64,000 nucleotides of DNA, taken from contig NZ_CABPRZ010000020.1 in the NCBI RefSeq assembly GCF_902459695.1, positions 40,852-104,851 of the forward strand, read 5' to 3'. Positions within the stretch are counted from its first letter, which is position 1. Every line of letters begins with the position of its first letter. Below are positions 54,401-64,000 of this stretch, one piece after another. Made by a program: the position numbers and the translations under genes. The notes under the pieces were generated by a model, which was not told the origin of the DNA, made no database searches, and was given only the letters and a program-made list of their open reading frames with translations. The stretch comes from Pandoraea terrae (GTDB lineage Bacteria; Pseudomonadota; Gammaproteobacteria; Burkholderiales; Burkholderiaceae).

Positions 54401-55687
54401 CAGCGTCGGCGCGCGGTTCAGCATGATCGGATGTTCGCGGATCACCTCTTCGAGGATGTCCCACACGATCGGCGTCTGGTTCTCGACTTCCTTCTTGGCC
54501 GCCTTGATGGTGGTAGCCACGCCCATCACTTCCAGCTTGTGGAAAATGAACGGCTTGAAGAGTTCGAGGGCCATCAGCTTCGGCAGACCGCACTGATGCA
54601 GCTTGAGCGTCGGGCCCACGGTAATGACCGAACGGCCCGAGTAGTCGACGCGCTTACCGAGCAAGTTCTGACGGAAACGACCGCTCTTGCCCTTGATCAT
54701 GTCGGCCAGCGACTTCAGCGGACGCTTGTTCGCGCCGGTCATGGCCTTGCCGCGGCGGCCGTTGTCGAGCAGCGAGTCGACGGACTCTTGCAGCATGCGC
54801 TTTTCGTTGCGCACGATGATGTCCGGCGCCTTGAGCTCGAGCAGACGCTTCAGACGGTTGTTACGGTTGATGACGCGGCGATACAGGTCGTTCAGGTCCG
54901 ACGTCGCGAAACGGCCGCCGTCGAGCGGCACCAGCGGACGCAGTTCCGGCGGCAGCACCGGCAACACTTCGAGCACCATCCACTCGGGCTTGATGCCCGA
55001 GCGCTGGAATGCCTCGAGGACCTTCAGGCGCTTCGCATACTTCTTGATCTTGGCTTCCGAGCCCGTGACTTGCAGCTCGGCGCGCAGACGCTCGACTTCG
55101 GAATCGATGTCGATCGAACGCAGCAGCTCGCGCACGCCTTCCGCGCCCATCTCGGCACGGAATTCGTCGCCGTATTCCTCGACCTTGTTGTAGTAATCCT
55201 CTTCCGTCATGATCTGGCAACGCTTGAGCGGCGTCATGCCAGGTTCGAGGACCACGTAGGCTTCGAAGTACAGCACGCGTTCGATGTCGCGCAGCGTCAT
55301 GTCCAGGACCATGCCCAGACGCGACGGCAGCGACTTCAGGAACCAGATGTGGGCAACCGGCGAAGCCAGTTCGATGTGGCCCATGCGCTCACGGCGCACC
55401 TTGGCCAGCGTCACTTCCACGCCGCACTTTTCGCAGATCACGCCGCGATGCTTCAAGCGCTTGTACTTGCCGCACAGGCACTCGTAGTCCTTGATCGGAC
55501 CGAAGATCTTGGCGCAGAACAGGCCGTCGCGCTCGGGCTTGAAGGTCCGGTAGTTGATCGTTTCCGGCTTCTTCACTTCACCGAACGACCACGAACGGAT
55601 CTTGTCCGGCGAAGCCAGACCGATCTTGATCGCGTCAAACTGTTCGTCCTGCTGGACTTGCTTGAATAGATCGAGCAAAGCTTTCAT
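51476..55687 (-). CDS. rpoC: DNA-directed RNA polymerase beta' subunit
   Basis: A 1403-residue catalytic subunit. The N-terminal zinc finger is [20 protein letters not shown]. The active-site loop [17 protein letters not shown] binds the two Mg2+ ions, and the bridge helix/trigger loop and the second zinc site ([15 protein letters not shown]) are in place. The length matches Burkholderiaceae RpoC. It follows rpoB after 27 bases, with an AGGAG SD, and is the last gene of the operon. Confidence 0.99.
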   Translation of the reverse strand: MKALLDLFKQVQQDEQFDAIKIGLASPDKIRSWSFGEVKKPETINYRTFKPERDGLFCAKIFGPIKDYECLCGKYKRLKHRGVICEKCGVEVTLAKVRRERMGHIELASPVAHIWFLKSLPSRLGMVLDMTLRDIERVLYFEAYVVLEPGMTPLKRCQIMTEEDYYNKVEEYGDEFRAEMGAEGVRELLRSIDIDSEVERLRAELQVTGSEAKIKKYAKRLKVLEAFQRSGIKPEWMVLEVLPVLPPELRPLVPLDGGRFATSDLNDLYRRVINRNNRLKRLLELKAPDIIVRNEKRMLQESVDSLLDNGRRGKAMTGANKRPLKSLADMIKGKSGRFRQNLLGKRVDYSGRSVITVGPTLKLHQCGLPKLMALELFKPFIFHKLEVMGVATTIKAAKKEVENQTPIVWDILEEVIREHPIMLNRAPTLHRLGIQAFEPVLIEGKAIQLHPLVCAAFNADFDGDQMAVHVPLSLEAQMEARTLMLASNNVLFPANGDPSIVPSQDIVLGLYFATRDKINGKGEGLSFIDVSEVLRAYDNKEVELASRVNVRITEYTVDAETGEKTPKITLYPTTVGRAILSEILPPGLPFSVLNKSLKKKEISKLINTAFRRCGLRETVIFVDKLMQTGFRLATRAGISICVDDMLVPTQKEEIIGEASKKVKEYDRQYMSGLVTAQERYNNVVDIWGATGDAVGKAMMEQLSTEETIDRDGKTVRQESFNSIYMMADSGARGSSAQIRQLAGMRGLMAKPDGSIIETPITANFREGLNVLQYFISTHGARKGLADTALKTANSGYLTRRLVDVTQDLVVVEDDCGTSNGVAMKALVEGGEVVEALRDRILGRVAVADVVNPETQETLFEAGTLLDEDVVEAIEQYGVDEVRVRTPLTCDTRYGLCAACYGRDLGRGSRVNVGEAVGVIAAQSIGEPGTQLTMRTFHIGGAASRAAVASSIEAKSNGTVRFTATMRYVTNGKGEQIVISRSGEVMITDDHGRERERHKVPYGAMLLQLDGAVVKAGAQLGTWDPLTRPIITEHGGLVKFENVEEGVTVAKQIDDVTGLSTLVVIDPKRRGPASKNVRPQVKLLDEKGEEVKIPGTDHAVTIGFQVGALITVKDGQNVHIGEVLARIPTESQKTRDITGGLPRVAELFEARAPKDAGILAEVTGTVSFGKDTKGKQRLVITDLDGNQHEFLIPKEKQVLVHDGQVVNKGEMIVDGPADPHDILRLQGIEALARYIVDEVQDVYRLQGVKINDKHIEVIVRQMLRRVQIVDSGDTRFITGEQVERSDMLDENDAMNAEDKRPAEYANVLLGITKASLSTDSFISAASFQETTRVLTEAAIMGKKDDLRGLKENVIVGRLIPAGTGLAYHKARKARETSDRERHDQIALEEAFAPMPASVEEPTAE

Positions 55688-55714
55688 TGCTTTCTCCTAT
55701 TTGCCTGAACGCGA

Positions 55715-59824
<4,110 letters not shown>

Positions 59825-60219
59825 TACGATCTCCGAATCACTACGGTGACGACGACGGCAGGCATCGCCAACGGGTGTTCCTCGACTGAGACCAGACGTC
59901 CCCCACGGCGGGCTTGCCGTGAAGCAACGAGCTTGGTGGTTGGCCGCTACCAACCATGGCTGACGGCGACGGATGCCTGTGTTGCCCGTCGCCCGACCAA
60001 ACTTGCCTTCTGCAGTCGCTTCAGAAGACAAAGAGAAAACCGCAACAATGGCGATCTTTTCTTTGGCCTCTCGCCGGTCATATTCGGCGAATCCCTTGTA
60101 AATCAACGGTCTTGGACCGTTTTGTGCTTGATGCGAAAGTCGCCGGGATTTGGCGGCCCACAAAGCACAAAAAGGCTGACGACTTATAGTCGCCAGCCTT
60201 CCCTACGCGCGGCGTCGAA
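59825..60219. other. rplL-rpoB intergenic leader
   Basis: A 395-base non-coding leader containing the attenuator near its upstream end. No other gene is seen. Its length and position match the rplL-rpoB spacer of other proteobacteria, where polymerase subunit synthesis is set below ribosomal-protein synthesis. Confidence 0.65.
60169..60198 (-). terminator. Attenuator between rplL and rpoB
   Basis: In the minus-strand transcript an 11-bp stem (arms 60174-60184 and 60188-60198, one G-U pair) with a 3-base loop is followed by five U residues (60169-60173). It starts 22 bases after the rplL stop. This matches the partial terminator known between rplL and rpoB in E. coli, letting only part of the polymerases read into rpoBC. 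Confidence 0.8.
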
Positions 60220-60594
60220 TTACTTGATTTCGACCTTCGCGCCTGCGTCTTCCAGCTTCTTCTTCGCTTCGTCAGCGGCAGCCTTGTCCACGCCTTCCTT
60301 GACAGCCTTCGGTGCGCCGTCGACGAGGTCCTTGGCTTCCTTCAGGCCCAGGCCCGTGATTTCACGGACAGCCTTAATGACGCCAACCTTGTTCGCGCCG
60401 ATTTCGGCCAGGATAACGTTGAACTCGGTCTGCTCTTCAGCAACCGGAGCCGCTGCGCCGCCAGCCGGGCCAGCGACCGACAGAGCGGCAGCCGACACGC
60501 CAAACTTCTCTTCGAACGCCTTGACCAGGTCGTTCAGTTCCATAACGCTCATCGAGCCAACGGCTTCGAGGATGTCTTCTTTCGTGATTGCCAT
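60220..60594 (-). CDS. rplL: 50S ribosomal protein L7/L12
   Basis: A 124-residue stalk protein. The N-terminal dimerisation segment ([20 protein letters not shown]), alanine/glycine-rich hinge and C-terminal factor-binding domain ([20 protein letters not shown]) are all present. It recruits translational GTPases. It lies 63 bases after rplJ with a CTAGGAG SD. Confidence 0.98.
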   Translation of the reverse strand: MAITKEDILEAVGSMSVMELNDLVKAFEEKFGVSAAALSVAGPAGGAAAPVAEEQTEFNVILAEIGANKVGVIKAVREITGLGLKEAKDLVDGAPKAVKEGVDKAAADEAKKKLEDAGAKVEIK

Positions 60595-60657
60595 TTGTAA
60601 AACTCCTAGATTGTGTTCGGACCGTAGTCAGCGATCGTTCGGATACCCGGGCGAGTA

Positions 60658-61155
60658 TTAAGCAGCTTCCGCTTGCTTCTTCTCTGCCAGGGCAGCCAGG
60701 GCGCGGGCAAAGCCGGAAACCGGCGCTTGCATGACACCCAGCAACTTCGCGAGCAGTTCGTCGCGGCTCGGGATGGAAGCCAGCGCTTGCACGCCTGCCT
60801 TGTCCATCACCTTTCCGTCGTACGAACCGGCCTTCAAGATCAACTTGTCGTTGCCCTTCGAAAAGTCGTTCAAGACTTTCGCAGCGGCTACGGGATCCGT
60901 CGAGATACCGTAGATCAGAGGACCGGTCATCTGCTCAGCCAGATCAGCAAACGGCGTGTTTTCCACGGCGCGACGCGCCAGCGTGTTCTTCAACACGCGC
61001 AGATACACACCTTGCTGACGCGCATTCGCGCGAAGCTTCGTCAGATCGCCAACCGTGATACCGCGATATTCGGCCAGAACGATGGTCTGGGCGCCGGCAA
61101 CTTCTGCCGAAACCTCAGCCACGACGGCTTTCTTATCTTCCAGATTAAGTGCCAC
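60658..61155 (-). CDS. rplJ: 50S ribosomal protein L10
   Basis: A 165-residue stalk base protein that carries L7/L12 dimers: [40 protein letters not shown] and the helical C-terminus that anchors L12. In proteobacteria L10 with L12 represses its own operon by binding the mRNA leader directly upstream, which here spans about 330 bases. Confidence 0.98.
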   Translation of the reverse strand: MALNLEDKKAVVAEVSAEVAGAQTIVLAEYRGITVGDLTKLRANARQQGVYLRVLKNTLARRAVENTPFADLAEQMTGPLIYGISTDPVAAAKVLNDFSKGNDKLILKAGSYDGKVMDKAGVQALASIPSRDELLAKLLGVMQAPVSGFARALAALAEKKQAEAA

Positions 61156-61491
61156 GGTTAACCTCCAAAATTGACATCACCCAATGGTGATGCCGTTCCA
61201 CCAACGGCGTCCGACTTGTTAGGAGCTTTGCACACCTCGCTTGCGCGAGACACACCACTACATAACGTGTTCGGGTTCGCCATCTGCGTTGGCTGGCGTA
61301 TTAAGGGAATGGCATTGCGTGCCCACTCCCGCCAACGGTCTTTGATAACCGGCAGTGCTGCCCAAAAGCCTCACTGCCGCCCAAAGTTCTTTACTGCGTG
61401 ACGCAACGGCCTTTCGACCGTCACCGTCATTCGCCGGGTACGCCAACGCCCGACGATCCTGCGTATTGCTGACTGCCGCGTGAACTCGTGA
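61156..61491 (-). promoter_or_regulatory. rplJ (L10) leader region
   Basis: A 336-base non-coding stretch between rplA and rplJ, longer than needed for a simple junction. The part nearest rplJ holds two hairpins: arms CATCACC/GGTGATG (61175-61181, 61186-61192) with a 4-base loop, and CCGTT/AACGG just upstream of it in the transcript. Position and structure fit the autoregulatory L10-binding leader and a separate rplJL promoter. The fold was judged by eye only. Confidence 0.55.
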
Positions 61492-62187
61492 TCAGGCAGC
61501 CAGGCTGCTTTGATCGACGCGCACGCCGACGCCCATCGTGCTCGACAGGGCGATCTTGCGCAGGTACGAACCCTTGCTCGTGGCCGGCTTGGCCTTGGTC
61601 AGTGCGTCCAGCAGAGCCGAAAGGTTCTGTTGCAGTGCGCTGGCTTCGAACGAGGCACGACCGATGGTCGCGTGGATGATGCCGCCCTTGTCGACGCGGA
61701 ACTGGACCTGACCTGCCTTGGCGTTCTTCACGGCCGTGGCAACGTCCGGCGTCACAGTGCCGACCTTCGGGTTCGGCATCAGGCCGCGCGGGCCGAGGAT
61801 CTGGCCGAGCGTACCGACGACGCGCATCGTGTCCGGCGAAGCGATCACGATGTCGAAGTCCATCTTGCCGGCCTTGACTTGCTCGGCCAGGTCTTCCATA
61901 CCGACGATATCAGCGCCGGCGGCCTTGGCTTGCTCAGCCTTTTCGCCTTGGGCGAAAACGGCGACGCGAACCGACTTGCCGGTACCGGCCGGCAGAACGA
62001 CCGAACCGCGCACCACTTGGTCCGACTTCTTCGCGTCGACGCCGAGTTGAACGGCGACGTCGATCGATTCATCGAACTTGGCGCTTGCGCATTCCTTGAC
62101 CAGTGCCAGGGCAGCGTCGATGGCGTACAGCTTGTTGCGGTCGACCTTGGCGGCGAGCGCCTTTTGACGTTTCGAAATCTTAGCCAT
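61492..62187 (-). CDS. rplA: 50S ribosomal protein L1
   Basis: A 231-residue protein of the L1 stalk: [40 protein letters not shown] and [20 protein letters not shown] are conserved. In E. coli L1 represses rplKA translation. Its start directly abuts the rplK stop (coordinates 62187 and 62188), so translation is coupled. Confidence 0.98.
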   Translation of the reverse strand: MAKISKRQKALAAKVDRNKLYAIDAALALVKECASAKFDESIDVAVQLGVDAKKSDQVVRGSVVLPAGTGKSVRVAVFAQGEKAEQAKAAGADIVGMEDLAEQVKAGKMDFDIVIASPDTMRVVGTLGQILGPRGLMPNPKVGTVTPDVATAVKNAKAGQVQFRVDKGGIIHATIGRASFEASALQQNLSALLDALTKAKPATSKGSYLRKIALSSTMGVGVRVDQSSLAA

Positions 62188-62619
62188 TTACAGACCCTCC
62201 ACCGTGATGCCCATCGAGCGTGCGCTACCAGCGATGGTACGAACCGCTGCGTCGAGATCGGCTGCGGTAAGGTCAGGCATCTTGGTCTTCGCGATTTCTT
62301 CCGCTTGTGCGCGGGTGATCTTGCCGACCTTGTCGGTATGCGGCTTGGCCGAGCCCTTGTCGAGCTTGGCGGCCTTCTTGATCAGCACGGTTGCGGGCGG
62401 CGTCTTCAGGACAAACGTGAAGCTCTTGTCGGCGAACGCGGTGATGACGACGGGGATCGGCAGACCCGGCTCAATACCTTGGGTCTGCGCGTTGAACGCC
62501 TTGCAGAACTCCATGATGTTGAGGCCACGCTGACCCAGAGCCGGGCCCACGGGGGGCGACGGATTGGCTTTACCTGCAGGGATCTGCAGCTTGATAAAGC
62601 CGACGATTTTCTTTGCCAT
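62188..62619 (-). CDS. rplK: 50S ribosomal protein L11
   Basis: A 143-residue protein of the GTPase-associated centre: [40 protein letters not shown] and the C-terminal rRNA-binding domain. It starts the rplKA pair, has a CCGGAG SD and a 5' leader with a perfect hairpin. Confidence 0.98.
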   Translation of the reverse strand: MAKKIVGFIKLQIPAGKANPSPPVGPALGQRGLNIMEFCKAFNAQTQGIEPGLPIPVVITAFADKSFTFVLKTPPATVLIKKAAKLDKGSAKPHTDKVGKITRAQAEEIAKTKMPDLTAADLDAAVRTIAGSARSMGITVEGL

Positions 62620-62633
62620 GCTTTACTCCGGAA

Positions 62634-62654
62634 CGAATATGTGGCGCATATTCG
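62634..62654 (-). promoter_or_regulatory. Hairpin in the rplK leader
   Basis: Perfect 8-bp arms CGAATATG and CATATTCG around a 5-base TGGCG loop lie immediately upstream of the rplK SD. It could be part of the L1 autoregulatory site or a simple mRNA leader fold. No experimental basis. Confidence 0.4.
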
Positions 62655-62726
62655 GGGTTGAGTGATAACGCGTTTTCATCCCGACAGGACTACTGGCGCT
62701 CCTCGGCGACGGGGTGTCACCATGCA

Positions 62727-62753
62727 AAACGCGCCGGACGTCGCGCCGGCGCA
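62727..62753 (-). terminator. Terminator/attenuator after nusG
   Basis: Arms GCGCCGG (62732-62738) and CCGGCGC (62747-62753) with an 8-base loop form a strong stem in the minus-strand transcript, followed by four U residues. It is 6 bases after the nusG stop. It would partly separate secE-nusG from the rplK transcript. Confidence 0.7.
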
Positions 62754-62759
62754 TTAAAC

Positions 62760-63314
62760 TCAGGTCTTTTCGACTTGTCCGAACTCCAGTTCGACTGGAG
62801 TTGCCCGCCCAAAGATGGTGACGGAAACACGGAGGCGGGATTTTTCGTAGTTCACTTCTTCGACCGAGCCATTGAAGTCCGTGAAAGGACCGTCCTTGAC
62901 TCGCACCAGCTCGCCCACTTCGAACAACGTCTTGGGACGGGGCTTTTCGACCCCCTCTTGCATTTGAGACATGATCTTCTCGACTTCCTTTTCGGAAATC
63001 GGCGCCGGGCGGTTACGTGCACCGCCGACGAACCCGGTCACCTTGGGGGTGTTTTTTACCAGGTGCCACGACTCATCCGTCATATCCATTTCCACGAGCA
63101 CATAGCCCGGGAAGAAACGACGTTCGGTGACCGTTTTATGGCCACCCTTGATTTCCACGACTTCTTCGGTCGGCACGAGAATGCGCCCGAATTGGCCTTG
63201 CATACCTTCGCGGTCGATGCGCTCTTGCAACGCGCGCATCACGCTTTTTTCCATGCCGGAATAAGCGTGAACGACATACCAGCGCTTAGTATTCTTTGCA
63301 GCGGTATCGGTCAT
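62760..63314 (-). CDS. nusG: Transcription elongation/termination factor NusG
   Basis: A 184-residue protein. The NGN domain ([40 protein letters not shown]) binds RNA polymerase beta', and the C-terminal KOW domain ([20 protein letters not shown]) binds Rho or ribosomal S10. It begins one base after the secE stop. Confidence 0.98.
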   Translation of the reverse strand: MTDTAAKNTKRWYVVHAYSGMEKSVMRALQERIDREGMQGQFGRILVPTEEVVEIKGGHKTVTERRFFPGYVLVEMDMTDESWHLVKNTPKVTGFVGGARNRPAPISEKEVEKIMSQMQEGVEKPRPKTLFEVGELVRVKDGPFTDFNGSVEEVNYEKSRLRVSVTIFGRATPVELEFGQVEKT

Positions 63315-63315
63315 A

Positions 63316-63696
63316 TCACTTCCAGCCCAAAATCAGAGAGAACACCACCCATTCGATCGATTTGTCGGACAGCCAGAGGTACAACGACATGATCAGGACG
63401 AAGGCGAATACGATCGCGGTCGTCTGAGTGGCTTCTTTGCGGGATGGCCACACGACCTTCCCGACTTCACGATACGCGTCCTTGGCAAAAGCGGTGAAGC
63501 CTTTACCGGACTGCGTTGCCAACGCAACGCCTGCAGCAATCACCAGAAGCACGATGAGCGCACCCACGCGCACAAACAGTGCTTGCTGTGCCAGCGCATA
63601 GAACGCCACCACACCAACGACCACCAGCACGACTGCCAAAGCCAACAGCAGCTTATCGCCAGTGGTACGCACAGTTTCTACGGGTGAATTCGCCAT
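63316..63696 (-). CDS. secE: Preprotein translocase subunit SecE
   Basis: A 126-residue membrane protein with three hydrophobic helices ([60 protein letters not shown]), as in proteobacterial SecE. The conserved cytoplasmic segment [19 protein letters not shown] is in front of the last helix. The ATG at 63696 is used because upstream codons run into the tRNA gene. Confidence 0.95.
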   Translation of the reverse strand: MANSPVETVRTTGDKLLLALAVVLVVVGVVAFYALAQQALFVRVGALIVLLVIAAGVALATQSGKGFTAFAKDAYREVGKVVWPSRKEATQTTAIVFAFVLIMSLYLWLSDKSIEWVVFSLILGWK

Positions 63697-63720
63697 TTCC
63701 AGGATGCAGACAATTGAGTT

Positions 63721-63796
63721 TGGCAGGGGCAGAGGGAATCGAACCCCCAACCTTCGGTTTTGGAGACCGACGCTCTGCCAGTTGAGCTATACCCCT
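63721..63796 (-). tRNA. tRNA-Trp (anticodon CCA)
   Basis: A 76-base cloverleaf on the minus strand, starting AGGGGTATAGCTC and ending TGCCCCTGCCA, with CCA encoded. The anticodon arm reads GGTCTCCAAAACC (anticodon CCA) and the T arm GGGGGTTCGATTCC. The acceptor stem pairs AGGGGTA with TGCCCCT. Its place between tuf and secE is the normal one in betaproteobacteria. Confidence 0.98.
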
Positions 63797-63862
63797 AAAA
63801 CAGCAGTAGGGTCAGCAGCCAAGCGCTGACCCCATAAGCGCGGATCTTTGGAAGATCCGAGC

Positions 63863-64000
63863 TTAAGCGATGATCTTTGCAACCACGCCGGCGCCGACGG
63901 TACGGCCACCTTCGCGGATTGCAAAACGCAGACCTTCTTCCATGGCGATCGGGTGGATCAGCTTGACCGTGATCGACACGTTGTCACCCGGCATGACCAT
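63863..64000 (-). CDS. tuf: Elongation factor Tu, C-terminal end only
   Basis: The last 45 residues of EF-Tu: [20 protein letters not shown], then [19 protein letters not shown] and the terminal KIIA, ending at 63863. This is the conserved domain 3. The rest lies beyond the right edge. EF-Tu delivers aminoacyl-tRNA to the ribosome. A hairpin (GGATCTT/AAGATCC) just after the stop is probably the end of the tuf transcript or processing site before tRNA-Trp. Confidence 0.98.
   Translation of the reverse strand: MVMPGDNVSITVKLIHPIAMEEGLRFAIREGGRTVGAGVVAKIIA

Noticed and set aside
51119..55669. A 1516-residue open frame antisense to rpoC
   Set aside because: Its composition mirrors the codon periodicity of a strongly biased, high-GC gene on the opposite strand; it has no domain, SD or promoter.
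59825..60163. Upstream in-frame extension of rpoB by 113 codons
   Set aside because: It runs across the rplL-rpoB leader; the ATG at 59824 has the SD and the conserved RpoB start [15 protein letters not shown].

Overview
The window is a high-GC bacterial chromosome segment from a betaproteobacterium, almost certainly a member of the Burkholderiaceae. The evidence is the tuf/tRNA-Trp/secE/nusG/rplKAJL/rpoBC block with Burkholderia-like protein lengths, a DUF4148 protein, and the gene repertoire. Pandoraea or a close relative is my best guess from overall gene content, but that is inference. Genus level cannot be fixed without a database search.

Layout. 1-3.1 kb: an FAD-dependent oxidoreductase running off the left edge and a patatin-like phospholipase. 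3.1-6.4 kb: an accessory block with an ORC/AAA-type ATPase, a broken LysR regulator and an orphan CHASE2 membrane protein. 6.7-13.5 kb: an AraC regulator beside a 5'-truncated SDR gene, a decayed MocR-type aminotransferase gene, an MFS transporter, a Rieske protein and a DHFR/RibD-like reductase. 13.9-24.9 kb: isocitrate lyase (glyoxylate shunt) with a strong palindrome upstream, a Mut7-C protein, an EF-G paralogue with an altered G4 motif, DUF4148, a VOC protein, a DEAD-box helicase, a coupled DUF1326/DUF2182 pair, a J-domain protein, and a cupin plus lipoprotein hydrolase pair. 25.1-31.5 kb: a PLP decarboxylase, PsuG, a PhnB-like protein, an HtrA-like protease with an atypical LuxR-type regulator, a small gene under a LexA-like box, and an exported histidine phosphatase.

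31.5-37.1 kb is the most unusual accessory stretch. It holds a small hypothetical gene divergent from a tandem-AAA+ ATPase across a perfect inverted repeat, then a WYL regulator, a protein with a PD-(D/E)XK-like signature, and a zinc-binding SIR2 protein. Joint function in defence or stress is only a hypothesis. 37.1-41.5 kb: GlcG-like, DUF1801, a doubly deleted AHSA1/SRPBCC remnant, a small conserved-looking protein, and a coupled ArsR-SRPBCC pair. 41.4-46.2 kb: a sulfatase island with TetR and formylglycine-generating enzyme on one strand and the sulfatase plus an exported DUF1254 protein on the other, sharing an operator-like inverted repeat. 46.4-51.1 kb: a HAD dehalogenase, a membrane methyltransferase-like protein, a dienelactone hydrolase, a tiny zinc-ribbon-like protein ending in seven histidines, a GNAT and a Tsx-like porin.

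51.4-64 kb is the core transcription/translation cluster, all on the minus strand: tuf (partial), tRNA-Trp, secE, nusG, rplK, rplA, rplJ, rplL, rpoB, rpoC, closed by an intrinsic terminator. Hairpins between nusG-rplK, rplA-rplJ and rplL-rpoB look like the internal attenuation and autoregulation points of this cluster. No insertion sequence, prophage, CRISPR array or rRNA was seen. Several remnants (LysR, SDR, MocR, SRPBCC) show that accessory parts of the window are decaying.
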